64,000 bases of DNA from Diploptera punctata (GCA_030220185.1 JASPKZ010003844.1:5363501-5427500); one strand, 5' to 3'; positions 11,230 to 21,127 are shown, counted from the stretch's first letter. Notes: generated by a model from the sequence alone, not told the origin. Numbers and translations: made by a program.

Positions 11230-11640
11230 GAATGTATCTCTTAATGTGGTATTATATGACGTTGAAACATGGTCACTTATATTGAGAGATAACAAAGTTA
11301 ACAGTCTTAAAAATACGATTGTAATCCCACAATTAAAAGACGAGAATGGCAAATGAAGAAAAATTAACGAGGAATTTCATAATTTCTTCTTTTAATATAG
11401 TTAAGGTTATTACATCCCGGAATTTTAAATGGGCAGATCATGCAGCTAGAATATGAGTTGAAAAGAGAAACTCTCTTATCATCTTGTTTCAGATAAATTA
11501 GAAAGCACACCATTAGGAAAACAGGCGCCGATCTATATTAGAGAATTGGAAATTGAAGTATTCGTTTATCTGAGGATAGTGACAATTGGAGCGCATTCTT
11601 GGAAACGCACTGAACATCCATGTTTCATAAGCTATAGACT
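11230..11640 (+). pseudogene. Strongly decayed GTTA-LINE-like RT tail
   Basis: Frameshifted remnants VVLYDVETWSLILRDNK and ITSRNFKWADHAAR correspond to VILYGCETWTLTLREE and IKSRRLRWAGHVAR in the better copies at 18.2 and 33.6 kb. PLGKQAPIYIRELE follows where GRPEGKRP..RPR normally lies. Many stops; an old copy. Confidence 0.5.
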
Positions 11641-11867
11641 TACTAAATTAATAATTTTTGGCAGTCAAGTTAATTCCTGCTTAAATGTTGTACCTTAAGC
11701 CAGTTTCGATTCTTAATCGTAAATTAGATTTCATCCTTGGACTTAATTTATGTAACAGCGTCTACTCATTCTTGTGTAAAAAAATGAGTAGACAATTTAA
11801 ATGAGTGCAAAATTGTAGCAAAATGCGTTTAGGAATATTTAAATTGATATTGAATTGTATTATCTTT

Positions 11868-12405
11868 TTCTTTTCTTCTTCTTCTTCCTCTACGCATGAA
11901 ATCTGGCAGCTTGTTGCGTGTTCATTCACTACAGGTCCGGGGTATAATGACGTCCTTCCATCGTAGTTGTGGTCTTCCTAAAGGCCTTTTCTGCTGAGGT
12001 GTCCAGTCACGTACTTTCTTCACTAGTCTACTGTTCTCCATTCTATCTATGTGTTCGTTCTTCTATCATTTATCCAGAGGTTTATAGGTACAATTTCACA
12101 TTCTTTTCTAATAACAGAGCTGCGAATTTTTTCTCTCAGCGATTTTCCTACGGTTTTCCCTAAAACTTTAATTTCGGTTGTTTCATTGATTTGTTTTGTT
12201 TTTTGAGTTTCTGTTCAGCATTCACAACCATATGGGCTTATGACAGATTTGTAAATTCTTACTTTTGTATCTATTCTTAAATTTTTATTTTTCCAAACAG
12301 TATTGTTTAAACATCCCGATATTTTGTTTGCATTATTTGCTTGATGTAGGATTTCATCTGTTATTCTGTCGTTGCTAATTTCGATTCCTAAATATTTGTA
12401 TTATC
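11868..12405 (-). pseudogene. LINE RT tail with GAA-repeat 3' end
   Basis: Minus-strand frames give RIYKSVISPYGCECWTETQK (with a break), then KVLGKTVGKSLREKIRSSVI, and further tail sequence with stops. The low-coordinate end is a TTC run (GAA on the coding strand, 11873-11889), a typical non-LTR tail. It is a different lineage from the GAT and GTTA LINEs, judging by the sequence around the YGC box. Confidence 0.6.
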
Positions 12406-12560
12406 AATTTATTTAATTAAATAAAAATAAAACTTGAAGTTTTATGTGATTTTCATATTTATTAAAATATAAATTAGTTACAGCTGTTTCGGTATACTTT
12501 GTATCTTCTTCAGACATGATAACAAAATCATGAATTTTGTTATTATAGTACATATTATCA
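12406..12560 (-). mobile_element. Possible Penelope-like element 3' end
   Basis: The minus strand reads TCTGAAGAAGATACAAAGTA then TACCGAAACAGCTGTAAC followed by an AT-rich stretch. 'CTGAAGAAGAT...CCGAAACAGCTGT' phrases are, to my knowledge, common just before the ends of Penelope-like elements. No coding part is attached, so this is a weak call. Confidence 0.3.
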
Positions 12561-12564
12561 ACAT

Positions 12565-12815
12565 TCGATTCGTTTCACAAACTCCATGCTCAGAAAATAA
12601 AAAGATCCCCAGGTTCAATACCACATTCTCTAAGACTATTCATTAGTCTCTGTCCTCTCCAATATCCAGTTCCTTAATATCCATTCAAATGTTTTCCTCA
12701 CATCTACGCTTAGACCATTTTAAGATTCTTCCCAATAAAATGCAAATACATTTCTACTAATACCATTCTAGATACATGATCTTCCCATTTATATATTTTA
12801 GTCGTATTAACCCTG
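12565..12815 (-). pseudogene. LINE RT tail fragment, interrupted by SINE-B
   Basis: The minus strand encodes NTTKIYKWEDHVSRMVLVEM and GYWRGQRLMNSLRECGIEPG, resembling the '.W.dHV.RM' and 'yWRGQRLmnSL..CGi' parts of a GTTA-LINE-type or H-type tail. The coding remnant probably continues on the other side of the SINE-B copies as the fragment at 13598-13800. Confidence 0.45.
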
Positions 12816-13146
12816 ACAGTGTTTGGTAGAAGAAAAAAAAAGTAAAGTGATCCCACTACAGACTTTAGGAGGCCTTTGAGATAGTAGGATGTTAAAGCTC
12901 CCAGATTTCTAGGCAATTAGCATTTGATGTCACCCGGTTTGTCAACGCTGCGCGACAGCCGTTTTTACCCCCAGAACAAGGATCTGGTTATTCATTTTAG
13001 TTTGAGACTGTGTCGACCCTAGAGCCATGGTGCCTCCAGAAGGTTTGGGTCAGTTTAAAAATCCCGGAACTTCAATCCTCGATCTTCCGGCTTGTAACAT
13101 GTTGCCTTAACCAACTAAGCTATGGCGTGCCTCTTACGGTGTTTGG
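12816..13146 (-). mobile_element. SINE-B with near-perfect 11-bp target duplication
   Basis: Minus-strand SINE-B (about 12827-13135). Its head at high coordinates (minus-strand GGCACGCCATAGCTTAGTTGG, box B ATCGAGGATTGAAGTTCC) is mutated, as is its body. The A-rich 3' tail lies at 12829-12840. ACAGTGTTTGG (12816-12826) and ACGGTGTTTGG (13136-13146) flank it with one mismatch. It is older than the neighbouring plus-strand SINE-B at 13.3 kb. Confidence 0.8.
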
Positions 13147-13270
13147 ACAGCAATGCAAATTATAGAGTTCTATTGTGAAGTTTTCTCCAGTCTATATTCT
13201 CATCTTTTATGGGACCAAATATTCACATCAGAATCCTATTTTCGAAGACTTTTAGCTTTTTTCATTAATG

Positions 13271-13597
13271 TAAGTAACCGTGTGGGGGCACGCCGTAGCG
13301 TAGTGGTTAAGGCACTGAGCTACAAGCCGGAGGATCGAGGGTTCAAGTCCCGTTGGGGTGAGAATTTTTAAACTGACCCAAACCCTCTGGCGGCACTATG
13401 GCCCTGGGGTCGACTCAGCCTCTAACGGAAATGAGTACCAGACGCTTGTTCTGGGGGTAAAGGCGGCCGCCATGCAGGGCCGACAACCCGGCTGACATAA
13501 AGTGCCGATTGTCTAGAAAAAGTGGGAGCCTTAACCTCCTACTACCCCAAGGGCCTCCGGGTCTGTTGTGGGATCACTTTACTTTAAGTAACCGTGT
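13271..13597 (+). mobile_element. SINE-B with perfect 13-bp target duplication
   Basis: The body (13284-13584) has box A CGTAGCGTAGTGGTTAAGG, box B GAGGGTTCAAGTCCCG, and the full SINE-B body including CGACTCAGCCTCTAACGG, absent from the copy at 6.3 kb. It ends GGGATCACTTTACTT. TAAGTAACCGTGT is duplicated exactly at 13271-13283 and 13585-13597, which proves retrotransposition and gives the family's termini. Confidence 0.95.
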
Positions 13598-13800
13598 TTC
13601 ATATCCATGAAGTATTACAGGCAAGATTATCGTTTTATAGATTTTATTATTTAGTTAAAAGACATCATTACTGTAAGTGACTATATTCCATACCCATAGA
13701 GTATTACAGGCAAAACTGTCGTTTTATAGATTTTATTTTTTATCCTAAAAGACAGAAGATATTATACTGGATAGTAAAAAGAACTTCCAACTTCAAACTC
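13598..13800 (-). pseudogene. LINE RT fragment with an ~87-bp tandem duplication
   Basis: The minus strand encodes KIYKTIILPVILHGYETRL near 13592-13650 and the related KIYKTTVLPVILYGYG near 13680-13735. The two DNA copies share GTATTACAGGCAA and CGTTTTATAGATTTTATT in the same order, about 85 bp apart. This is the 'KiYKtiiLPViLYG.ET' block of the GTTA-LINE, duplicated in tandem. Confidence 0.65.
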
Positions 13801-13910
13801 GGCATTACTTTTTTCACGTGCATGCTTTTGACACATTAAAAATTGTGCTAGATATTTTAATGTTTTCATTTTTTCATAAGAACTATTTTATATCGTAATA
13901 TTCTGTATTT

Positions 13911-14296
13911 TGTCCACCGCTGTAGTCTCGAGGTAGCGTGCTGCCTTGTCACGCAGCGAGCCCGGGTTCGATCCCATTAGGAACAAGTTTCCTGGGCGAC
14001 GTTATCTTCGGAGGTTTTCCCCAACTGTAAGACAAATGACAGAAAACTTTAAGACACAAACGGTTCCCGAAAATCATCTGGCCAACATAATCATCATTCA
14101 TATTCGCCCTAGATTAAGTTTAGGATTAAGGACTCTCCTGGAGCATCACTATCATCATCATCACCCATCATACCATCGGGGCAGCGTAATTTTGCCTTTC
14201 AGGCGCCCCAGCCTCAAAAGTGGATTACAATTACGCCAATGCCAGGAGAGAATGCCAGAAATGTCGAAAAATATAACTTGGGGCACGGAATAAAAA
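13911..14296 (+). mobile_element. SINE-A2, full length, poly-A end
   Basis: The head and centre are those of SINE-A (GTCCACCGCTGTAGTCTCGA, AGCCCGGGTTCGATCCC, then a mutated GGTTTTCCCCAACTGTAAGA centre). The tail is different: AGATTAAGTTTAGGATTAAG, GACTCTCCTGGAGCATCACT, CATCGGGGCAGCGTAA, AGGCGCCCCAGCCTCA, GCCAATGCCAGGAGAGAATG, ending GGGGCACGGAATAAAAAA. The same tail occurs at 30.6-30.9 kb and, behind another head, at 28.4-28.7 kb. Confidence 0.85.
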
Positions 14297-14299
14297 AGA

Positions 14300-14925
14300 T
14301 TCTGTATTTTTATATACTGCATTTCTAAGTATTTTTTATAAAGACTTCTTAAATATGGAATTAGATCAAAAATTGTACTGGATAACAAAATAATAGAACA
14401 AATATCACATTTCCAATATTTAGGATGTGATATAACTTACAGAGAAAATAAAGATATAGAAAATAAAGTAAATAAATTCCAGGCTATTTGTGGAACCATA
14501 AAAAGAACCTTAGGTCGGAAAACAAGGAAAGATACGAAACTTAAATTATATAAAACAATGGCTGTTCCTTTGTTGTTGTATGGAAGTGAAAATTGGATAA
14601 TGAAATCAAGGGATAAAAGCAGGATACAGACTGCGGAAATGCTGTTTTTACGTAATGTGAAAGGATGCACAAGAGCGGATAGAATAAGGAATGAAACTAT
14701 ACGAGAAGAATTAAATATATATAAAATTGAAGATAAAATCAGCGAAAATAATAAGAAATGGACGGACACTTAATGAGAATGAACAACGAAAGAATACCAA
14801 AAAGAACCTTCCTGTATAATCCCAGAGGAACAAGAGATGTTGGCCGACCACGTAGAAGATGGACTCCACTTTTAACTTCGCCGGAACAGGCTGCATAGCC
14901 TAAACCTTGTAGTAGAAGAAGAAGA
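14300..14925 (+). pseudogene. LINE RT C-terminal half with GAA tail
   Basis: Frames encode ISHFQYLGCDITYRENKDIE, FQAICGTIKRTL, KLYKTMAVPLLLYGSENWIM, RIQTAEMLFLRNVKGCTRAD, RIRNETIREELNIYKIEDKI and RGTRDVGRPRRRW, ending in GTAGTAGAAGAAGAAG. It is related to the GAT-LINE copies at 19.2 and 32.2 kb (AVP.iLYGcE.W, RIQTAEMRFLR.VKGCTR.DRIRNE) but has a GAA tail. A stop follows KKWTDT near 14771, and there is a frameshift around it. Confidence 0.75.
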
Positions 14926-15594
14926 AGACTTCTGCATTACTTACTACCTTATTAACGCTCTTTCCTGTTCGTTTGGCATCATATGTAATGATATTCATCC
15001 TATCTCCTCTATGTACACAACACAAGAATACATCATCTATGTAAATGGTCTGCGAAAGTGGTAGATAAATTGAAAATAGACCACATTAATGCCATCTATC
15101 CGCCCAGCTCGGAATTCGAAAGCACGTGAATTGCAATGTATGGTATTATAACACACACATATTATTGTGAAAAGCAGTTTTATCGAGGACACTAATACAG
15201 TTTGAAACATTGAGGTGATTAACCTTCAAATTATTCGAGACTCAACTTGGAATTTATGGATTTGGGAATTAATGTGTCTCCAGAGACTTGGTGATGAAGT
15301 GCGCCATATTGCATACCCTCAGGGAAGTGACCCGTGATTTATCGCATAGTTATACTGACCTAACCCTAACTGTTATGCAACATTATTCAATGTGATTGAT
15401 TATAATCATCTCCTTACACTAGGTCCTTGTGACCTCGCCATTCAAGCGTAATTATAGTTCAATCAATGTATTTTTTTTTTATCTGTAAGGAGCCATATCG
15501 ACATTTTCCCACCATTATGTGTGATAAAATTATTTATTTATTTATTTAACAGATTTTAAATGCATACAACAACTTCCTGTACCCAATATTAAGT
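14926..15594. other. Intergenic, nothing recognised
   Basis: No convincing frame or repeat match. A short (ATTT)n run lies at about 15529-15550. Confidence 0.5.
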
Positions 15595-15790
15595 TATGAT
15601 TCTCTTCCTCCATCCATCTCTATCCTTCCAGTCACCATCCTGCAATCTCTTGTCCTTCATCAAATTCATAATTCCCTCCATCCATGTCTTCTTAGATCTC
15701 CCTCATCTTTTCTCCGATTTGGAATCCATTCCAAACTCCTAACTGACAATCAATCTTCATGGTATTATCTTCACGTGTCTAAACATTGCA
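15595..15790 (-). pseudogene. Possible LINE tail fragment
   Basis: CCATCCATGTCTTCTTAGAT on the plus strand corresponds to a minus-strand SKKTWMEGI-like phrase (the RP.k.W.eGi block of LINE tails). Stops are frequent. Confidence 0.35.
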
Positions 15791-15849
15791 ATTATTTATT
15801 TCCCACAAATTTTATACCCTTTTCATTAAAGTTTTTTTTTTCCTCGGAT

Positions 15850-16335
15850 AATACTCTTTCCGATCCTGTCTAATTTAGAGCATCGTTCAGATCTTTAAAA
15901 ATTAATAACCGTAGATAGCAATTTTGACTTTAATTTAGCATCCATATTCCACATTTCTGCTCCATAGGTCATTAAACTTCTTATTATTGATTTATAAATA
16001 TGGATTTTAGTTTCTTTAAATATCTGTTTATGCCATAAAATTCCATTCAACATTGCTATAGCAGGTAGATCTTTAACTATTATTTTGTTATTTCCAAACC
16101 ATTTTTCAATCTTCATTTATTTCAACTTCCAAATATTTAATTTTGTTACAAATATTAATGGTGCCTTTGGAATCTTCTGATACTAAATGTTCTCCACTAT
16201 CATCAATATCATATATTGAGTTTTATTTACGTTAGTTTTTAATTCCCTCTTTTTATATTCTTTTATTAATTTTCTGGTCATATATTCAATGTCATCATAA
16301 TCTTCAGCCAATAAAATATGATCAACTGCTAATTG
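15850..16335 (-). pseudogene. LINE RT fragment spanning the active-site region
   Basis: Minus-strand frames give LQLAVDHILLAEDYDDIEYM (equivalent to the 'fADD..l.a....d' catalytic region, with the aspartate pair altered), LIKEYKKRELKTNVNKTQYM, AMLNGILWHKQIFKETKIHI and YKSIIRSLMTYGAEMWNMDA. The nearest relative in the window is the minus-strand copy at 36.5-37.1 kb (HGIIWNKNITKETKMKIYKSII). Stops interrupt it, for example between the KTQYM and MLNGIL blocks. Confidence 0.7.
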
Positions 16336-16456
16336 TAATGAGTGATAAAATAAAAGACGCGATCTACCTTAAGACCGACTGTGATATAACGACTAGCATA
16401 TCTCGTTGTATCACAGAGATTCTGGATCTGATATCTTAGAAATATATTTATTTTAT

Positions 16457-16528
16457 TTGAGAGAGTGTGTGTGAGAGAAAGAGAGAGATAGAGATAGAGA
16501 TAGAGATAGATAGATAGAGAGAGAGAGC

Positions 16529-16580
<52 letters not shown>
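16457..16580. repeat. (GA)n-rich microsatellite with GATA interruptions
   Basis: About 120 bp of GA repeats with GATAGA units at 16490-16520 and a pure GA run of ~25 units at 16532-16579. It explains the Ser/Leu-rich shadow frame on the other strand. Confidence 0.95.
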
Positions 16581-16586
<6 letters not shown>

Positions 16587-16667
16587 TGCATATTTCGTGG
16601 TTCGGATTCTGCACCATAGAGAACGATGACGTTAAGATATCTACTTTAAGTTTACACATCGTTTCGG

Positions 16668-16765
16668 TTGACCAAATGTAGCATAGTTAGTTAAGGCAAT
16701 ACGCTACAAGCCCCAAGGTCGCGGGTTCGAATCCTGATGTGGTCTGGATTTTTAAACTGTCCAAC
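16668..16765 (+). mobile_element. SINE-B head, truncated after the tRNA part
   Basis: GTAGCATAGTTAGTTAAGGC (box A), CGCGGGTTCGAATCCTGATG (box B) and GGTCTGGATTTTTAAACTG match SINE-B up to about position 110. The sequence then departs abruptly and the rest of the SINE is missing. Confidence 0.7.
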
Positions 16766-16960
16766 TCACGTCATTACTTTCGTTTCATTTCATCTACCCT
16801 GTGATTGTGCGATAGGCTTCGTCAGCCGGGATATTCGTATATATTTGATCTTCAGTGATAGCGGCTTGATATCATCCCTCGATCTGGCATTATGCCGGAC
16901 ACAAGTAGAGGGATTTTTAAGAAACTTAAAATCAGCAAACAAATAGTTAAAAAAAATATA
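16766..16960. other. Unrecognised segment between SINE-B head and NUMT
   Basis: Contains TTTCGTTTCATTTCATCTACC, which recalls the CACTTCGTTTCATTTCGTTC of the repeat-like stretch at 50.6 kb. This hints at another SINE family but cannot be confirmed. Confidence 0.3.
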
Positions 16961-16984
16961 AACTATTTATACCGCATACTATTC

Positions 16985-17190
16985 AATCTAGTATATGTCA
17001 ATTTTTGAGCGATAAATATTTCAGTATTGATGAAACACGTATTAAATTAATGAATTCCATTAAAAGACTAATGATTATGCTACCTTTGCACGGTCAATAT
17101 ACCGCGGCCATTTAATTAAATCATCCCTTCTAACTATAAGGGAACAAATATTCTTTTATATAATGAATATTTAATAAATATTTCTCCCCC
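16985..17190 (-). pseudogene. NUMT: fragment of mitochondrial large-subunit (16S) rRNA
   Basis: The minus strand contains GGCCGCGGTATATTGACCGT then GCAAAGGTAGCATAATCATT then AGTCTTTTAAT (17060-17106). This is the highly conserved domain V region of animal mitochondrial 16S rRNA. The preceding ATGATTTAATTAAAT also fits. Both sides diverge from an expected mitochondrial sequence: the usual GAAGGCTGGAATGAATGG does not follow. This is therefore a short, partly decayed nuclear copy and not mitochondrial DNA. Limits are approximate; only 17056-17125 is certain. Confidence 0.8.
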
Positions 17191-17636
17191 TTCCGATATT
17201 CGTAATCGACGAGATGAGCGTGTTTCTTTGTTGCATATTATACGTGACTTAACGCCAGACTTATTAATCTCGGTTGACGCTGAATAAAAGTTACAATGTG
17301 GAAGTTGGTTGGACCCCTTCCTTGATAAAGTAAATGTAGATTTTTGAACGTGTAGGAAATATAATGGCGACGGTGAGTCTAGGAGCTGTCAGTAATTAAA
17401 TTGTACAGTGTTGTGCAGACAAATGATGCCATGCGCGGTTTGCCCAGTCACGATTGTGGAAACCGATAACATTACAAACACCCCTATTCAAACATAACTC
17501 ATTCTCTCTATCGTTTCTTCAAATTACTCACAATCTCTGTTCCAGATTTATTCAAATTAATTATATTATCAGAACTGTACAGCTTTTCTTTTTTTGTTCT
17601 CCCTTCTTGTGTAGAATTTTGAAGATTACTAGTAGT
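17191..17636. other. Intergenic, nothing recognised
   Basis: No repeat shared with the rest of the window. Short frames only. Confidence 0.5.
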
Positions 17637-17915
17637 TGAGAATAAGATTCTTAGCAAAAATGTTGGACCAAAGAGAGATGAACAGACAGATGAATGGAGA
17701 AGACTTCATAACAGCGAACTACATGATATTTATAGGAAAACAGATATAATAAGAACAGTTAAGTTTCGTAATGTGTGATGGGCAGGACATGTGGCACGAA
17801 TGAGGAATGAAAGAGGGGCATGGAAGCCTATTTGTAGGAAAACCAGAGGGAAAATGTCCAGTTGATAGACCAAGAATGAGGTGGGAGAATAACATTAACC
17901 ATGATTTGATAGATT
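17637..17915 (+). pseudogene. GTTA-LINE RT tail, copy 1 of a head-to-tail group
   Basis: Encodes ENKILSKNVGPKRDEQTDEW, RRLHNSELHDIYRKTDIIRT and, after a frameshift, GKPEGKCPVDRPRMRWENN. It stops at NHDLI, lacking the last ~35 residues and the GTTA tail. It is joined directly to the next copy near 17920. Confidence 0.75.
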
Positions 17916-17919
17916 TGAT

Positions 17920-18605
17920 AGAATACATTATATAATGGAAATGGACAGCTAATGACAAATGAAGGAAATTTTGAGGAAGTGGCTGAATTCATATACCTAG
18001 GAACAATAATCACAAATAGGAATGAGATGCATAGGGAAATTAAACATAGCCTCAATTATGGAAATGCGTGCTGTTATGCATTACAGAGACTTTTGACTTC
18101 CCAACTCCTTTAAAAAAACGTTACACTGAAAATATATAAAACTATTATTCTACCAGTTATATTATATGGATGCGAAACATGGACTCTTACTTTAAGGGAA
18201 GAAAGGAGATTACGAGTATTTGAGAATAAAGTACTTAGGAAAATTTTTGGACCAAACAGAGATGAACAGACAGGTGAATGGAGAAGACTACTAAACAGTG
18301 AATTACATGGTCTTTATAGGAAGCCAGATATAATAAGAACAGTTAAGTCTCGTAGACTACGATGGGCAGGACATGTGGCACGAAAGGGGAATGGAAGAGG
18401 TGCATGAAAGCTTCTTGTAGGAAAACCAGAGGGAAAACGCCCAGTTGGTAGACCAAGAATGAGGTGGGAGAATAACATTAACTATGATTTGAGGAAAATA
18501 GATTATACAGGGGATGATTGGAAAACATTGGCTCAGGATAGTGATGAATGGAGAGCTTATGTCCGCCCGGCCATGAACCTACGGGTTCGATAGTTCTAGT
18601 GAGTT
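17920..18605 (+). pseudogene. GTTA-LINE RT C-terminal half, copy 2
   Basis: Begins in the thumb-like segment (YNGNGQLMTNEGNFEEVAEF, IYLGTIITNRNEMHREIKHS). It continues through KIYKTIILPVILYGCETWTL, TLREERRLRVFENKVLRKIF, KSRRLRWAGHVARKGN and GKPEGKRPVGRPRMRWENN to AMNLRVR and a stop (TAG, 18591-18593). The tail is GTGAGTTAGTTA. At least two frameshifts occur (near 18112 and 18405). The 3' UTR between the stop and the tail is only about 10 bases. Confidence 0.85.
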
Positions 18606-18735
18606 AGTTATGATTTGAGGGAAGTAGATTATACAGGGGATGATTGGAAAATAAGGATATTGTGGACAGCTGATGCCCGCGTGACCATGAACCTACGGGT
18701 TTGATAGTGCCGGTGAGTTAGTTAGTTATGGAACT
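18606..18735 (+). pseudogene. GTTA-LINE 3' end, copy 3 (partial)
   Basis: Repeats the last ~120 bp of copy 2, from TATGATTTGAGGGAAGTAGA through TGAACCTACGGGTTTGATAG to GTGAGTTAGTTAGTTA. It is joined to copy 2 inside the GTTA tail, where GTTATGATTTG of the junction resembles the internal ACTATGATTTG. Confidence 0.8.
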
Positions 18736-19222
18736 AAGTACCTCGACTTAAACAGTAAGCACGAACTTTGAACCACATACAGTACGAGTATTAGACATGC
18801 ATCAATGTTGGGCCTCCCTGAATTCATGGTTAATGATATGTCAGGGCCACTGTCGAAGATACCAGACGTGAGAAACGCACTTATTGCAAAAATGCAGATT
18901 TAAAATTCCATATTCCATTGGAAGCAAATGGAGACAGCCGGAGTGGAAGGGCTCTACCGAACAAGCTAGGGTGACGGGTGCATACACATGTGAATACTGT
19001 GCGTCAAACGATGAGACGGATCGCGAGGACGTCGTTGCAAGTTTTGTTTTGATGCTGGTATTGCAAATAATGTGCTTGTTTTTAATTTTGTTTGCAACTT
19101 CTTGCCTTTTTATTTGACATAAAGGATAATGAGTATAATGACACACATGCACCCACAAGCAAATACATCTGAAAATGAAATATACATTGAAGAGGGAGAA
19201 TTCAGATAATTCATTTTAATAA
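18736..19222. other. Intergenic, nothing recognised
   Basis: Open frames on both strands up to 105 codons overlap each other and show no family signature. Confidence 0.45.
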
Positions 19223-19640
19223 TTATTATTATAAAATTAGAAAAGAAACCAAGATAAAAATGTGTAATGTTATGGCGGTTCCCACAATATTGTATGGGTG
19301 TGAAACTTGGGCTCCAATGAAAAAACAGAAGGATAGAATACAGACGGCGGAGATGAGGTTCCTAAGACAAGTAAAAGGATGTACAAGACTTGATAGAATA
19401 AGAAATGAGGATATAAGAAAAGAATTGAAATTACAGCCTTTATTGGATAAGGTCACGAATTACAGACAGAAATGGATTGATCACATGGATGGAATGAGTA
19501 AGGAGAGATATCCATTGTTAGCAAGAAATTATCAAGCAAGAGGAAGATGTGATGTTGGAAGACCTAGAAGACGTTGGGCTGATGCATTATGAAGTCGGAA
19601 CGGGCAATTGCCTAATCCCTGGAGTGATGATGATGATGAT
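19223..19640 (+). pseudogene. GAT-LINE RT tail, 5'-truncated, frame intact to stop
   Basis: An open frame of 110 codons (19260-19592) encodes MAVPTILYGCETWAPMKKQK, RIQTAEMRFLRQVKGCTRLD, RIRNEDIRKELKLQPLLDKV, QKWIDHMDGMSKERYP and RPRRRWADAL, then a stop. The ~40-base 3' UTR reads AGTCGGAACGGGCAATTGCC then TAATCCCTGGAGTGATGATG, followed by GAT/ATT repeats. It is nearly identical to the copy at 32.2-32.6 kb (for example RQVKG versus GQVKG), so both are recent. Because the C-terminal frame is uninterrupted, the family was probably active recently. Confidence 0.85.
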
Positions 19641-19641
19641 G

Positions 19642-19703
<62 letters not shown>

Positions 19704-19706
19704 CAT
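19618..19706. repeat. GAT then ATT microsatellite
   Basis: Six GAT units continue into about 22 ATT units and then ATCATC. It starts as the GAT-LINE tail. Confidence 0.9.
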
Positions 19707-19858
19707 CAATGAAGTTATAATTTTAAATATTTACAGGAATATATTTACAGTATTACAGGAAGATATCAAAGTTAAAATGTATTTAATTATGAAAAAAGAG
19801 ATTCGGACTTTGATGAAATAAATATTTTATTTTCGGCATATAAAACTTGATTTAAGTA

Positions 19859-20200
19859 AAATAAATATTCCATCCATAGTAATTCTGCCCGAGGGCAGGT
19901 CTTTTACTGTAATCATAGCATTTTCATGCTATGCTTTGCAGCTTTACTAGGTGTGGTAGCTTCACGTTGCTTTCCACACCGGTGAAGGATGATGATGATA
20001 ATGATAAGGACGATGATGATGATGGCCGGATGATTTTCGGGGACCATTGGGCCCTAAGCTTCCTGTCATTTGTCTTACAGGTGAGGAAAAATCCCGAAAA
20101 AACCTCACCCAGGAGCCTATCCCGACCGGTAATCGAACCCGAGCCCACTGCATGACGGCAGCACGCTACCTCGAGACACAGCGGTGGACAAATAAATATT
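19859..20200 (-). mobile_element. SINE-A with perfect 11-bp target duplication
   Basis: Minus-strand body 19870-20189: tail (plus-strand CCATCCATAGTAATTCTGCC) at the low end, the central ACAGGTGAGGAAAAATCCCG domain, and a head with box B (plus-strand ACCGGTAATCGAACCCGAGC) ending CAGCGGTGGAC. AAATAAATATT is repeated exactly at 19859-19869 and 20190-20200. Confidence 0.95.
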
Positions 20201-20334
20201 AAATGTATTATTATTTTTTGGTTGAAAATACGTTATTTTGAATAGATTTTTATATTTCGTGATAGTATAGAATAATTTTATAATGAGTCGTGTACACAAT
20301 TACATCTCGCTCTTTTCTTTAGTTAAATTTTCCC

Positions 20335-20720
20335 TTTGTAGGCACTTTTACGTACCCCACCTCATACAGATCTTGCAAGGGACACGATGTTAGAAAATAA
20401 TTTTAACCTAGATCACATATGTATGTACTTTTTTGTTCACCCAAGGACTGGAAAGGCGTCTCTCCGGATGAGTGATCATCTCAATACCAGAACCGCCTCT
20501 GAGACAACATGAGTGTTTAAGACAAGACACACCATTCACTCATGTATTGATATAAACAAAGAGAATATGATAGGGTTATAATTACGACCAAATGGTGTTC
20601 GTGGACTAATGGGCTATAAAACTTTCCGATATTGTCTTATAGGTGAAGAAAATCTCCCATGAAACCTCACCTAAGAAACTAGACCCCAGGTGAAATCAAA
20701 CACTAGTATCTCCCATAGTT
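20335..20720 (-). mobile_element. SINE-D, tRNA-like head with shared central domain
   Basis: The body shares ACGTACCCCACCTCA...AAGGGACACGA, CTGGATCACAT-like, GATGAGTGATCATCTCAATA, AAGACAAGACACACC and CCAAATGGTGTTC with a second copy at 36.0-36.2 kb. At the high end it reads ATTGTCTTATAGGTGAAGAA then AACCTCACCTAAGAAACT and a box-B-like GGTGAAATCAAACAC. This matches the minus-strand SINE-A centre (TTGTCTTACAGGTGAGGAAA...AACCTCACCCAGAAAA). SINE-D therefore has the SINE-A-type centre and a different tail. Confidence 0.65.
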
Positions 20721-21127
20721 TTGCTCAATGACATGATATATTAGACATCTCGTCTATGACATGGAGCACTTGGTTGGAAATAATATTTAAAATAGACAAA
20801 TTCATTATCTCCTTAATCTATTTGTAGGTCTATTTCTTCTTATGTTTTGAGAATAACTCTGTTGAAAGCGTGTTATGTGTTTCCTAGTATGGTGCTGCCT
20901 GTTGCATTACTATACATTGTAATTAAATTTTCTCACCCGCCCTCGCCTTTCCCATTGTGAGAAATTTAAAAGACGTACGTGTAGTGTCTTGCACGGGGGG
21001 GAAACTAATTGTTTAAGACGTTCCGTTCCTTCTACAGTAACTTCCCTTTGCATATCAATATCCTTGTCGCCTCAGTTTGTCTTCAGTTTTGCATCTTACA
21101 GACTTACAACAGAACGGAGAATGTTCA
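20721..21127. other. Intergenic, nothing recognised
   Basis: No match to the other repeats. A 7-base G run lies near 20995. Confidence 0.45.

Noticed and set aside
16453..16659. Ser-Leu repeat protein on the minus strand
   Set aside because: Translation of the GA microsatellite.
17330..17380. ATGGCGACG followed by GTGAGT, resembling a first exon and splice donor
   Set aside because: Three codons and a donor-like hexamer are not enough. No partner exon was found nearby.
18841..19158. Overlapping open frames on both strands
   Set aside because: They overlap each other, and neither shows a known motif.
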